DNA of 17,906 nucleotides from positions 1 through 17,906 of the forward strand of contig PLXT01000103.1 in assembly GCA_003151535.1 (NCBI GenBank), given 5' to 3'. Source of the DNA: Methanobacterium sp. (GTDB taxonomy: Archaea; Methanobacteriota; Methanobacteria; Methanobacteriales; Methanobacteriaceae). The number at the start of each line of letters is the position of its first letter. Within the stretch, counting starts at the first letter, position 1. Shown here one piece after another: positions 1-6,774 of the stretch. A program made the translations under genes and the position numbers. Under the pieces are notes generated by a model, which was given only the letters and a program-made list of their open reading frames with translations, was not told where the DNA came from and searched no databases.

Positions 1-78
1 AATAACAAAACAAACACCCCTTCAAACATACAAAACACAGAAGGACAAACCTTCAAAAAAAGAAAAAAATCTAAGACC

Positions 79-90
79 CTATATAATTAT
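79..90 (+). promoter_or_regulatory. Candidate TATA box for the tRNA-Ser gene
   Basis: An AT-rich element (ctatataatt) lies about 50 bases upstream of the mature tRNA start. With the usual archaeal distance of about 25 bases from TATA box to start site, transcription would begin near 108-112 and give a short 5' leader for RNase P to remove. A second TATA-like stretch at 114-122 lies too close to the tRNA to place a start site upstream of it. Position and composition are the only support. Confidence 0.35.
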
Positions 91-135
91 ATTCCAATAG
101 GATTTAATAGAATAGTTATATTAATTTATTTAATT

Positions 136-221
136 GCCGGGATAGTCTAGCCAGGTAAGGCGCAGGATTCGAAATCCTGTTGAGCATCAGCTCATCCTGG
201 GTTCAAATCCCAGTCCCGGCG
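136..221 (+). tRNA. tRNA-Ser(CGA)
   Basis: A class II tRNA gene. The 7-bp acceptor stem GCCGGGA/TCCCGGC closes the molecule and G221 is the discriminator base. The anticodon stem CAGGA/TCCTG closes the loop TTCGAAA, which places anticodon CGA at 170-172 and so decodes UCG serine codons. The variable region is a long arm (GAGC/GCTC), as expected for serine, and the T arm CTGGG-TTCAAAT-CCCAG is perfect. CCA is not encoded after the discriminator, as is usual in archaea. There is no intron in the anticodon loop. The gene faces the 3' end of the flavodoxin-ferredoxin gene on the other strand. The identity is secure from anticodon plus long variable arm. Confidence 0.96.
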
Positions 222-257
222 TTTTAAAATCTTTGAAAATTTAAGTTATTTTATATA

Positions 258-1043
258 TTAATCTTTAGTTTCTATAAAATTTTCAACGGTGACATTGGGA
301 TGGTGATATCTTCTACGTCCCATAGTTTTTTTGCCATATTGGATAGCTTCAGTAGGACACCATTGAATACATCTAAGGCATCGCTCACAGTGATGTTGCC
401 AGACAGGATGGCAATTTTCGATTTTTATGTTTTCTACAGGACATACCTCTGCACATTGTCCACAGCATGTGCATTTATTGTTTGCCACAAATTTTTCATC
501 CCATTTTGAGATATTTCTGAAAAGAATACGATACAAATTTTCAGTCAATATTCGGGATAATATATTCATTTTTACTGGCTGTTGACCATGATTGGAAATA
601 GATTTAGCAGTGTTATCAACCTTACTCCTACCGTTTTTTAACATTTCTTGTAATTTATCCCGATTAGGAGGTTGATATCTTACAATATAATTTCCAGGCA
701 TCTTTATCTCTTCTACATAGGCTAATTTAATACCCTTCTTTTGAAGAATTTTTTCTAGCATGCCTAGAGTATTACCACCGAATCTAGCAAAATTTGTAAC
801 GGCAAAACAGTAGGTTCCAGGGAGAATATTAAGTTTTTCAACAAATTGTTTAACCAATACCGGCATGCCTAGATAATAAACAGGAAATACAAATCCAATA
901 ATCTCTTTAGAACCTCCAACAGGTTCTTTTGGTATTGGTGAGGTCATAGACTTAATTTTGCAGTCATCCAGTTCTTTTGATATTTGAATGGCAATTTCCA
1001 GTGAATTGCCTGTTGCAGAAAAATAATAAATTGTAGAGCTCAT
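258..1043 (-). CDS. EFR1-type flavodoxin/4Fe-4S ferredoxin fusion protein
   Basis: A predicted cytoplasmic electron carrier of 261 residues that joins an FMN-binding flavodoxin-like domain to a bacterial-type ferredoxin domain. The N-terminus has the flavodoxin phosphate loop (SATGNS, residues 9-14), and the flavodoxin-like fold runs to about residue 160. Two CxxCxxCxxxCP motifs follow, with cysteines 191, 194, 197 and 201 and cysteines 219, 222, 225 and 229. They should hold two [4Fe-4S] clusters. This layout is the EFR1 family (EF-hand-like name, ferredoxin function), common in anaerobes and methanogens. The ATG has a good ribosome-binding site, AAAGGAG, about ten bases upstream. The gene stands alone and converges on the tRNA gene. 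The redox partner and physiological role cannot be read from the sequence; the domain assignment is firm. Confidence 0.9.
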   Translation of the reverse strand: MSSTIYYFSATGNSLEIAIQISKELDDCKIKSMTSPIPKEPVGGSKEIIGFVFPVYYLGMPVLVKQFVEKLNILPGTYCFAVTNFARFGGNTLGMLEKILQKKGIKLAYVEEIKMPGNYIVRYQPPNRDKLQEMLKNGRSKVDNTAKSISNHGQQPVKMNILSRILTENLYRILFRNISKWDEKFVANNKCTCCGQCAEVCPVENIKIENCHPVWQHHCERCLRCIQWCPTEAIQYGKKTMGRRRYHHPNVTVENFIETKD

Positions 1044-1248
1044 ACATTTTTTTCTCCTTTTAACATTTTAGTTTATTAATTTGAATTTCGAATTATTTTA
1101 GATAATAATATTTAAGATTTACCGTGCTTAAGCAGTTTCATGATTTTAGCTATTTGAAGGTATAAATCTGGCTTATTATGGTTTTAAAGAGCTTTAAATA
1201 CATTTGCCATTTTTTTCCATTTTTATACTATTTCCCTCTATTTTATAA

Positions 1249-1264
1249 TTCGATAATTATCGAA
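1249..1264. promoter_or_regulatory. Perfect 16-bp palindrome, possible operator
   Basis: TTCGATAATTATCGAA is a perfect inverted repeat with no spacer. It lies in the divergent region between the flavodoxin-ferredoxin gene (start 1043, minus strand) and the exporter gene (start about 1397, plus strand). It ends 26 bases before a TATA-like element at 1290-1297. A dimeric DNA-binding protein could use it to control the exporter. Only the symmetry and position support this. Confidence 0.35.
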
Positions 1265-1289
1265 GTAATGATATAATATTATGGAAGTG

Positions 1290-1297
1290 TATATAAA
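1290..1297 (+). promoter_or_regulatory. Candidate TATA box of the LysE-type exporter gene
   Basis: The stretch tatataaa fits an archaeal TATA box. Transcription would start about 25 bases downstream, near 1318, and give a leader of roughly 80 bases to the ATG at 1397. The 16-bp palindrome lies just upstream. Confidence 0.4.
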
Positions 1298-1396
1298 TGT
1301 TTTTGCGTTGATAATGACCTAATCCATTAACTTGATTTAATATTGCTTAGAATAAGAACGGGAATTTTTAAGTTTACAAATTATTATAAAAAATTG

Positions 1397-2020
1397 ATGG
1401 TTATCATGATAGATCTACTAATTGCAGGAAGTTTGCTTGGGATATATGCTGGTTTATCACCAGGACCAATGCTTTTGCTTGTTGTATCTCAAACCATAAA
1501 ACATGACTTTAAAGAAGGGTTAAAAGTAGCTTTTGCTCCTTTAATTTCAGATATACCCATTATCATTATATCTTTAATAATAATATCATTTCTTGAAGGA
1601 TACAAATCAATTTTAGGTATTATTTTTATTTTTGGAGGGTTATATCTCGTATATTTAGCATATGAAAGCTTTAAATTTAAACCATTAGATGTAGATATGG
1701 AACTAGATAATCCTAAATCTCTGAGAAAAGGAGTCACTCTAAATCTTTTAAACCCTTCCCCTTATATATTTTGGATAACAATAGGAAGTCCTATAATTAT
1801 TCCAGCTTATATGATAAATCCAATAGCTCCTTTAGAGTTTATTATTAGTTTTTATATTTTTTTAGTGAGTACAAAGATATGTGTAGCGTATATTACTGGT
1901 AAATCTCGTGAATTTATTAAAGGTAAGACTTATCTGCATATAATGAATATTTTAGGGATATTACTCTTGATATTTGCAGTAATCTACCTTTACAATGGAT
2001 TTCAATTATTATTAAATTAA
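1397..2020 (+). CDS. LysE-family amino-acid or metabolite exporter
   Basis: A polytopic inner-membrane protein of the LysE/RhtB translocator type, about 207 residues with a start at 1397. The N-terminal segment carries the family signature LSPGP (about residues 20-24 from this start) right after the first hydrophobic helix, and five or six hydrophobic segments follow. A second conserved-looking patch (LNLLNPSPYIFW) follows the central charged loop, as in the family. The reading frame stays open upstream to a TTG at 1343, but the protein there is not hydrophobic and has no ribosome-binding site. The ATG at 1397 or the one at 1406 is more likely, although neither has a strong site. The substrate is unknown; related proteins export amino acids. 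The stop is followed by an A-rich stretch and the convergent operon at 2067. Confidence 0.8.
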   Translation: MVIMIDLLIAGSLLGIYAGLSPGPMLLLVVSQTIKHDFKEGLKVAFAPLISDIPIIIISLIIISFLEGYKSILGIIFIFGGLYLVYLAYESFKFKPLDVDMELDNPKSLRKGVTLNLLNPSPYIFWITIGSPIIIPAYMINPIAPLEFIISFYIFLVSTKICVAYITGKSREFIKGKTYLHIMNILGILLLIFAVIYLYNGFQLLLN

Positions 2021-2027
2021 GTATTAT

Positions 2028-2035
2028 AAAAAAAA
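2028..2035 (-). terminator. Oligo-T terminator of the first regulator/membrane module
   Basis: A run of eight A on the plus strand reads as eight T on the minus strand, about 32 bases past the stop of the membrane-protein gene at 2067. Archaeal RNA polymerase often terminates at such runs. No strong stem precedes it. Confidence 0.45.
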
Positions 2036-2066
2036 TTAGTACTGTTCGATCTCTGTTTAATGAGAT

Positions 2067-2420
2067 TTATATCCATGTGGTCTTCAAAAGAACTAGAAGT
2101 GCACCAAACTCCACAACACTCAGACTAAGTACTGGGAATCCCATCCCCGGGCCATGGAATCCTTTTCTTGCAAGTAAGAAGAACATGAACATGATGTTTT
2201 GGATTATTAACAGTGTTGCAAATATGACTAAACCTAGGGTGAACTGTGATTTGAGTTTTCTGTAACTTGCAACATATGTAAATAGCAATATTAGAAGTAG
2301 TCCAATATTTGCTGCGCATACAACGGCTGCTACTATCGCTAAGCTCGGATCATCTAGGGGATTTCTTACAAATCCATTTCCTCCCATACTTTGATTTCCT
2401 GGTACTGATTCATTAACCAC
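2067..2420 (-). CDS. Three-helix membrane protein paired with a winged-helix regulator (copy 1)
   Basis: A 117-residue predicted membrane protein. After a polar N-terminus of about 26 residues there are three hydrophobic segments (roughly 27-48, 58-80 and 95-115). The link between the first two carries a motif shared with the copy at 3242: KSQFTxGL followed by LLIQN. The start is GTG, fixed by the ribosome-binding site AGGTGAT three bases upstream. An ATG overlapping it is out of frame. It lies 11 bases after the regulator gene at 2432-2713, so the two are almost certainly cotranscribed. Small membrane proteins next to ArsR-like regulators are known in archaea (DUF7521-like, from memory and not checked). 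A sensor or regulator-binding role is inference. Confidence 0.7.
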   Translation of the reverse strand: MVNESVPGNQSMGGNGFVRNPLDDPSLAIVAAVVCAANIGLLLILLFTYVASYRKLKSQFTLGLVIFATLLIIQNIMFMFFLLARKGFHGPGMGFPVLSLSVVEFGALLVLLKTTWI

Positions 2421-2431
2421 ATGATCACCTA

Positions 2432-2713
2432 CTATTCTTCCTTCATTTCACGCCATATTTGCTGGAAAAGTTCGTAATTTTCTTCCATTGGAGATGAAAG
2501 AAAGTACATTGTCCCGTATTTTTCTCCAGACGATGTAATAACATTGTTATCTTCCAAAATTTTAATATGATGCCGTATTGTTTTGTAATCTAATTCTAAT
2601 TTTTCAGCCAGTTTATGGGCATTATAAGGCCTTTGCTCCAATACATTTATTATCCGGGCTCGATTAACACCGCCCTTTGTACCGGCAATAAGCCACCACA
2701 GTATTTTCTTCAT
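2432..2713 (-). CDS. ArsR-like winged-helix transcriptional regulator (copy 1)
   Basis: A 93-residue DNA-binding protein. The core from about residue 15 to 75 is a winged helix: NRARIINVLEQRPYNAHKLAEKL forms the first helices, LDYKTIRHHIKIL the recognition helix, and the ITSSG...YFLS stretch the wing. An unusual N-terminus with a Trp-Trp pair and GG is shared with the copy at 3647. The two proteins have about 60 identical positions by eye. The frame is open to a TTG at 2725, but the ATG at 2713 is preferred: it matches the start of the paralogue and has GGTGAT at 2718-2723, four bases upstream. The gene leads a two-gene operon with the membrane protein at 2067. No metal-binding cysteine cluster is present, so classic ArsR metal sensing is unlikely. 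Confidence 0.82.
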   Translation of the reverse strand: MKKILWWLIAGTKGGVNRARIINVLEQRPYNAHKLAEKLELDYKTIRHHIKILEDNNVITSSGEKYGTMYFLSSPMEENYELFQQIWREMKEE

Positions 2714-2784
2714 GGGCATCACCAAACATTTAAAAGGGATTTTAAACCAATAAGATAGTTTACACCCAACGAGAATATACTTAT

Positions 2785-2797
2785 CGATTTATACTAA
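2785..2797 (-). promoter_or_regulatory. Candidate TATA box of the first regulator/membrane operon
   Basis: On the minus strand the stretch reads TTAGTATAAATCG. A start site about 25 bases on, near 2765, would give a leader of about 50 bases before the regulator's ATG at 2713. A closer TATA-like stretch (GGTTTAAAATCC, about 2739-2750) would leave no leader. Confidence 0.35.
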
Positions 2798-2926
2798 AAA
2801 TTTATTCAAATAGTAACGTGCATATTTTTCTTTATTTTCTTGAAGTATGAAAATTTAGTAATTTTAACCTAGTTTAAAAATTACAATTAAATAATTTCTT
2901 ATTACTATATAAAATTGGTGGTTAAT

Positions 2927-3222
2927 ATGTTTGAAGTAAATGTATTGGAATATGGCTATTCTTTCGAATCTGAAAGACATTTTTTAAATTTTTAATTAAA
3001 GGATTAGACAAAAAGAATGAAGAAAAATTAGTGGGAATAATAAGCCAAATCCCTGAAGAGGATTATAAACGTTTTACAACTGTTGAAACCGAAAATGGTC
3101 TGAATATACTTGAACTATTTCTTTTAAAAGAATATCCATTCTCTAGTGAAGTCCCAAATACAGATGAAGTCAAATCTTTTGAGGATACGGTTAAAGGATT
3201 CCTTGGACAGTTCTCAGGATAA
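2927..3222 (+). pseudogene. Unknown 98-residue protein, reading frame split by one base
   Basis: The gene starts with ATG at 2927 after a good ribosome-binding site (GGTGGT). It reads 22 codons to a TAA at 2993-2995, while a matching frame one base back runs on from about 2980 to a TAA at 3220-3222. Joined at the T run (2980-2985), the product is a continuous acidic 98-residue protein: an N-terminus MFEVNVLEYGYSFESERH, then FLIKGLDKKNEEK and ...KGFLGQFSG at the end. I do not recognise the family. It has no membrane segment and no cysteines. Three explanations fit: a missing T in a run of seven, a real frameshift mutation, or programmed -1 frameshifting, because the T TTT TTA heptamer at 2980-2986 is in the correct phase. 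It lies between two copies of a regulator/membrane module but on the opposite strand. Confidence 0.65.
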
Positions 3223-3243
3223 TAATATCCTGGGGTTTTTTTT
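3215..3243 (+). terminator. Stem-loop with T run overlapping the stop codon
   Basis: CAGGATA (3215-3221) and TATCCTG (3226-3232) form a 7-bp stem with a four-base loop, followed by GGG and eight T (3236-3243). The stem contains the TAA stop of the split gene at 3220-3222, and the T run reaches the stop of the convergent membrane-protein gene at 3242. It therefore ends the plus-strand transcript exactly at the gene junction. Confidence 0.75.
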
Positions 3244-3583
3244 ATTCCTTGGTTATTCTGTAGAGTATTGTAAGTGCCACTAGCTGGATTAAATTGATAA
3301 ACAACAGTGCAAAGTGTGGTCTTACAAAATCTGAATCTGGCACTGGAAATGGTAACACCGGGAGTAATAATGGAATTCCCATTGATATGGTAACTAAAAC
3401 ATTCTGGATGAGTAGGAAAGATGTAAAATATAATAGTCCTATAGTAAATTGAGATTTTACCTCTTTATAAGTTTTCCAGTATGTACTAAGCAATCCTAAT
3501 AATAAATATACATTTGCAACTCCCACTACAACTGTTATATAAATTACTATCCTTATTCCGGGTCCTAAATTCTCTACTACCAT
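3242..3583 (-). CDS. Three-helix membrane protein paired with a winged-helix regulator (copy 2)
   Basis: A 113-residue predicted membrane protein with three hydrophobic segments (about residues 10-32, 45-72 and 88-107). It shares with the copy at 2067 the patch KSQFTxGL plus LLIQN after the first helix, and has the same gene order. Elsewhere the two have diverged far more than their regulators. The middle part is proline-rich (LLPVLPFPVPD), which may form a loop outside the membrane. The ATG is preceded by AAAGGGGA. The gap to the regulator gene at 3647 is 63 bases, larger than in copy 1, but cotranscription is still likely. No function is known to me; the context points to a partner or sensor for the neighbouring regulator. 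Confidence 0.68.
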   Translation of the reverse strand: MVVENLGPGIRIVIYITVVVGVANVYLLLGLLSTYWKTYKEVKSQFTIGLLYFTSFLLIQNVLVTISMGIPLLLPVLPFPVPDSDFVRPHFALLFINLIQLVALTILYRITKE

Positions 3584-3646
3584 TTTTTATCCCCTTTATT
3601 TAATGTGTGATTGTTGTTGAGTATTATTTTAAGGTTTGATAAGTGT

Positions 3647-3925
3647 TTAATTCAATTCTTTCCAAATATCCTTGAAAATATCATAATTTTCTTCCATGTT
3701 ACTGGATAGAAAATAGAGTTCACCATATTTATTTTTTCCTGTAGAAGTTATCATGTTGTTGTCTGTTAAAATTTTGAGATGGTGTCGCACTGTTTTATAG
3801 TTTAGATCCAGTTTTTCAGCTAGTTGATGTGCATTATACGGCCTTTCTTTCAGTGCCATGACAATACGTGCACGATTAGGCCCCCCTGCTGTGCCGGCAA
3901 ATACCCACCAAATTAGTTTTCTCAT
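3647..3925 (-). CDS. ArsR-like winged-helix transcriptional regulator (copy 2)
   Basis: A 92-residue winged-helix protein, a close paralogue of the one at 2432. It keeps the N-terminal Trp-Trp and AGTxGG, the NRARI helix, the RPYNAHxLAEKL helix, the recognition helix (LNYKTVRHHLKIL), the wing and a C-terminal MEENY...IW helix. By eye about 60 of 92 positions are identical. The recognition helix differs only conservatively (D to N, I to V, I to L), so the two regulators may bind related sites. The ATG has GGAG six bases upstream. The gene leads an operon with the membrane protein at 3242. It is divergent from the small gene at 4010, so the 84-base gap between them must hold both promoters. Confidence 0.82.
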   Translation of the reverse strand: MRKLIWWVFAGTAGGPNRARIVMALKERPYNAHQLAEKLDLNYKTVRHHLKILTDNNMITSTGKNKYGELYFLSSNMEENYDIFKDIWKELN

Positions 3926-4009
3926 TTTAACTCCTACTCTATTAAGTACTCTTTAAACGTATTAACTTATAATTGATAAAAAATTATATTAATTAATGGA
4001 AGGATAATT

Positions 4010-4114
4010 ATGAGTATTGGAGTGATAATAGGTATAATTGGTATGATAATAGTGTTTTCATATATATTTATCAAATTTAGACGTTTATACAATAAAGGCA
4101 AGCCCAAAACCTGA
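4010..4114 (+). CDS. Single-span small membrane protein, 34 residues
   Basis: A short frame with good translation signals: GGAAGGAT lies a few bases before the ATG. The product begins with MSIG and has one hydrophobic helix (about residues 4-22, rich in Ile and Gly). It ends in a positively charged tail (KFRRLYNKGKPK). By the positive-inside rule the tail would face the cytoplasm. No family is recognised. It could be a regulator of a membrane complex, a toxin-like peptide, or a chance frame; the ribosome-binding site and charge layout favour a real gene. It is divergent from the second regulator operon. Confidence 0.5.
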   Translation: MSIGVIIGIIGMIIVFSYIFIKFRRLYNKGKPKT

Positions 4115-4513
4115 ATTGGCTAGATTCAATTTTATAATAATTACGTACAATCCCCCTATAATAAGTATCATATGTGGATGGAGGTTATTTTTTTATATTG
4201 AAAAATCCTTCAAAAAAAAAAACGTTTTTTTTTATTTTTAAACTTGATTTATATTTTTAATGGAGAAGCTTGGAATTTTCTTCATGATCATGAATTGAAT
4301 GTATAAAAACTAAGAACAATAACCACTTCATGATCATAAAAATAATTCTAGATGATAATTCACCATATCATGCCATAGGATGTTTCTTGACTTGTTTTCA
4401 TTCATATCAAACATCTATCTACGTGGAAATAATATATGAAAATCAAAGCTTATCTTACGGGATAGAGTAGTGAGCGCTAAAAATAAGATAAATATGAAAA
4501 TTTTAAAAATTTA
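4115..4513. other. Gene-poor gap with repeats and a possible leaderless 46-codon frame
   Basis: About 400 bases without a clear gene. An A11-CG-T9 stretch at 4212-4233 could terminate transcription in either direction. TTCATGATCATGAA at 4281-4294 is a perfect 14-bp palindrome. Its first eleven bases recur at 4327-4337, and a TATA-like gtataaaaac lies between them at 4301-4310. An ATG at 4330 sits about 25 bases after that TATA box and opens 46 codons to a TAG at 4468-4470. A transcript would thus be leaderless. It has no ribosome-binding site and no recognisable product, so I do not call it a gene. Confidence 0.4.
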
Positions 4514-5029
4514 TTAGTTGAGATTTTTTTTGTTAAAATGTTTGGCCATTATTATTCCAAGAATTAACTCCAACAAATCAACACAAACTGTTGCCACAAT
4601 AAATCCGACTGCAACGGCCATGATTGGACTAAATCCATTAGTCATATGTTTTGATTTAAACAACTGCCTATTATTTTTCTCAGTCATTTTCGCAATAAAA
4701 CCACCAATACCTGAAACTAATGAAAAAATTATAATGACAAATATGGCTATACCAATACCGTTATATCCCACGAGATTATTATTTCCAATTGTTTCCAGAG
4801 ATGCAAGAATGAGCCCTAAATAAATACCATATCTTATCTTTATGTTCATTGCAAAATAAGTGGCAATAAAACCGCCTACAAGTAGAATCAACATAGCCGT
4901 TATAAAAAATATGGCCACGATAACTTTATTATTAAAATTTGGCACACCTTGAATATCGACTAATATTAAAAATAATACAATGATTGCAACTGCTCCTAAA
5001 AATATAGATATAAGTGGATGAAATCTCAT
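4514..5029 (-). CDS. Four-helix membrane protein of unknown function
   Basis: A predicted integral membrane protein of 171 residues with four hydrophobic segments: near the N-terminus (ISIFLGAVAIIVLFLILV), AIFFITAMLILLVGGFIATYF, GIAIFVIIIFSLVSGIGGFIA and a last one at IMAVAVGFIVATVCVDLLELILGIIMA. The glycine-rich second and third helices recall the DUF5518 type of small archaeal membrane proteins, but this is only an impression. The frame is open to a TTG at 5062, yet a TATA box at 5066-5075 would start transcription near 5045, inside that extension. The ATG at 5029, with GGAAG about ten bases upstream, is therefore chosen. The gene stands alone, with gaps on both sides. Confidence 0.65.
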   Translation of the reverse strand: MRFHPLISIFLGAVAIIVLFLILVDIQGVPNFNNKVIVAIFFITAMLILLVGGFIATYFAMNIKIRYGIYLGLILASLETIGNNNLVGYNGIGIAIFVIIIFSLVSGIGGFIAKMTEKNNRQLFKSKHMTNGFSPIMAVAVGFIVATVCVDLLELILGIIMAKHFNKKNLN

Positions 5030-5065
5030 AAACTTGAACTTCCGCTTAATCTTAATAATCAAGAC

Positions 5066-5075
5066 TTTTATATAA
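5066..5075 (-). promoter_or_regulatory. TATA box of the four-helix membrane-protein gene
   Basis: On the minus strand the element reads TTATATAAAA. The expected start site, near 5045, gives a leader of about 16 bases to the ATG at 5029. It would leave the upstream TTG at 5062 outside the transcript, which decides the start of the gene. Confidence 0.5.
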
Positions 5076-5279
5076 TAACTTTCCTATTAATTGGGCATTA
5101 TCAAGTGAGATTTCATTCCAGTTTAATAGTGCATTTGATAAGAAAAAACTATAGAATTAGTTGATGAAACTTAATTAATCAGCAGAATATAGTATAATCA
5201 GTTAATGTTGATTTAAGATATCCGATTAGATCATGAAAACTTTTTTTTATTTATTTTCATAAATTTTAAGTTATCAGGG

Positions 5280-6568
5280 TTAATTTGTGATGATGCCGTT
5301 GCTTTTTTTAAGCATTATATCCAGTATTAATCTGTCAGCTTCGATCATTCCGGTATTGCCTATTAAACAGAAATTTTCTATGGTGTCGTCGGCATTTTTT
5401 TCTATTATTCCATTTGATGATCATATCATATTTCCCTGTAATGTAACAAATGCTGATTGTATAGCTGCATTTGTACAAGTTGCTACTTTAAGTGCACACC
5501 CAGCTTTTGCACCGTCGCAGATCATTCCTGTAAGATTTCCCATCATATTCTGTATTGATGATTTAATTTTAGAATCATCACCACCCATTAAATAGGTGAT
5601 TCCACAACATGCACATGTTGCAGATATTGATGCTCCACATAATGCTGATAAACGTCCTAACTTTAGTTTTATGTAGATTGTTACCAGATTACTGAGTGTA
5701 ACAGCTCTTATAATCTTCTCTTCATCAGAACCTTCACCAAATATAACTACAGGGATATTGTTGAAATACCCCGATTTCCACTCCCCGAATTACTCATAAC
5801 AGGTAAACTGCTACCTGCCATTCTGGCATCTGATCCTGCTGCTGTTAAAGCTGTTGCATAATTTACTGTATCATCGGCTAAAAATCCCATTTCCATTTTA
5901 TTTTTAATACTTCTACCAACACTCAGTCCGTAATGGTTTTTTAAACCCTCTAAACATATTTTGGTGTTTATTTCAATACATTGTTTTATCAGATCAAGCT
6001 TTTCAATGTCTACTGTCTGTATAAACTCCAATATTGAATCCAAATTCAGATAATCCAACTGTTCATTATCAAGCTTTTCATTTAAAGTGTCTTTGCATTG
6101 GCTGGTCTTTATGGTGTGTCCATCAACTTCTATTAACACCACCTTGTCATGATGGTCTTCTATAATAACTTTGGAGTATGATATATCGGTTTCAATAACT
6201 ACTTCAATATATAACTTTTTAGGAGTATCTGCTGACCTAACAGAGACTAAATTCTTTTTAACCATTTTTATAGCATTTTGAATATCTGATGGTTTGATAT
6301 TTGCAAGTATTTGAAAATTTTTATCCGAATCGTATGCAAATATTCCTAAAGCTGCTGCTAGATTTATACCACAGCTATCAGTTCCAGGAATACCAACTGA
6401 AAGGGCATTTTTTATTACATTACGTGAGGATGTCACGTTTACACCAATAATAGTTCCGCCCCAAACATATTTTCTTGCTGTTGCAATTGCTATGGCTGTT
6501 GGTTCTGTACATCCGAGGGCAAGTATCAGCTCTTCATTTAAAAGACTTAAAAATCGCTCTTCTTCCAT
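5280..6568 (-). pseudogene. cdsB: L-cysteine desulfidase (UPF0597/CdsB family), frameshifted and with an in-frame stop
   Basis: Intact members break L-cysteine into pyruvate, ammonia and sulfide, using a [4Fe-4S] cluster, as shown for Methanocaldococcus. The N-terminal frame begins at ATG 6568 with GGGAAT upstream and carries ALGCTEP, with the conserved Cys at residue 20. It ends after SNSGSGNRGIS, where one base is missing near 5755-5762 and the frame runs into a TAG (5747-5749). One base back, the family continues: NIPVVIFGEGSDEEKIIRA, GRLSALCGASISA, then MICDGAKAGCALK with its cysteines. A TGA follows the sequence LQGNMI near 5420, and homology resumes (GIIEKNADDTIEN) to a TAA at 5280-5282. 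With two separate lesions, a pseudogene is likely. Without them it would be about 430 residues, normal for the family. Confidence 0.88.
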
Positions 6569-6634
6569 ATTATTCCCATTTTTAATTTGGGTTGAATCTA
6601 ACAATAACAATCAGTCTAGTTAATGTTTAATGTA

Positions 6635-6655
6635 AACTTTAAAATATTTAAAGTT
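6635..6655. promoter_or_regulatory. Inverted repeat in the divergent promoter region
   Basis: AACTTTAAA (6635-6643) and TTTAAAGTT (6647-6655) are perfect 9-base arms around ATA. The site is between the divergent desulfidase and nitroreductase genes, 67 bases from the desulfidase start and 120 from the nitroreductase start. It may double as a TATA element and an operator. AT-rich symmetry alone is weak evidence. Confidence 0.3.
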
Positions 6656-6774
6656 AATTATTCCATGATTCATTGTTAACAGCTAATAATAATTAGAACA
6701 ACTAACAAATATTATTTAGTAAATTTTGAACCTATTTGAAATGATTCTATTTATAAAAGATTTGGAGGTTTTTA

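Noticed and set aside
46..60. A GAAGG/CCTTC hairpin near the left edge
   Set aside because: The A run that follows it does not form a terminator on either strand, and a 5-bp stem is easily found by chance.
5415..5425. TGA in the desulfidase as a selenocysteine codon
   Set aside because: Family members do not have cysteine at this position, no selenocysteine insertion element was seen, and the gene has a second lesion.
5287..5595. A 102-codon plus-strand frame
   Set aside because: It is antisense to the C-terminal part of the desulfidase sequence, which clearly matches its family on the minus strand.
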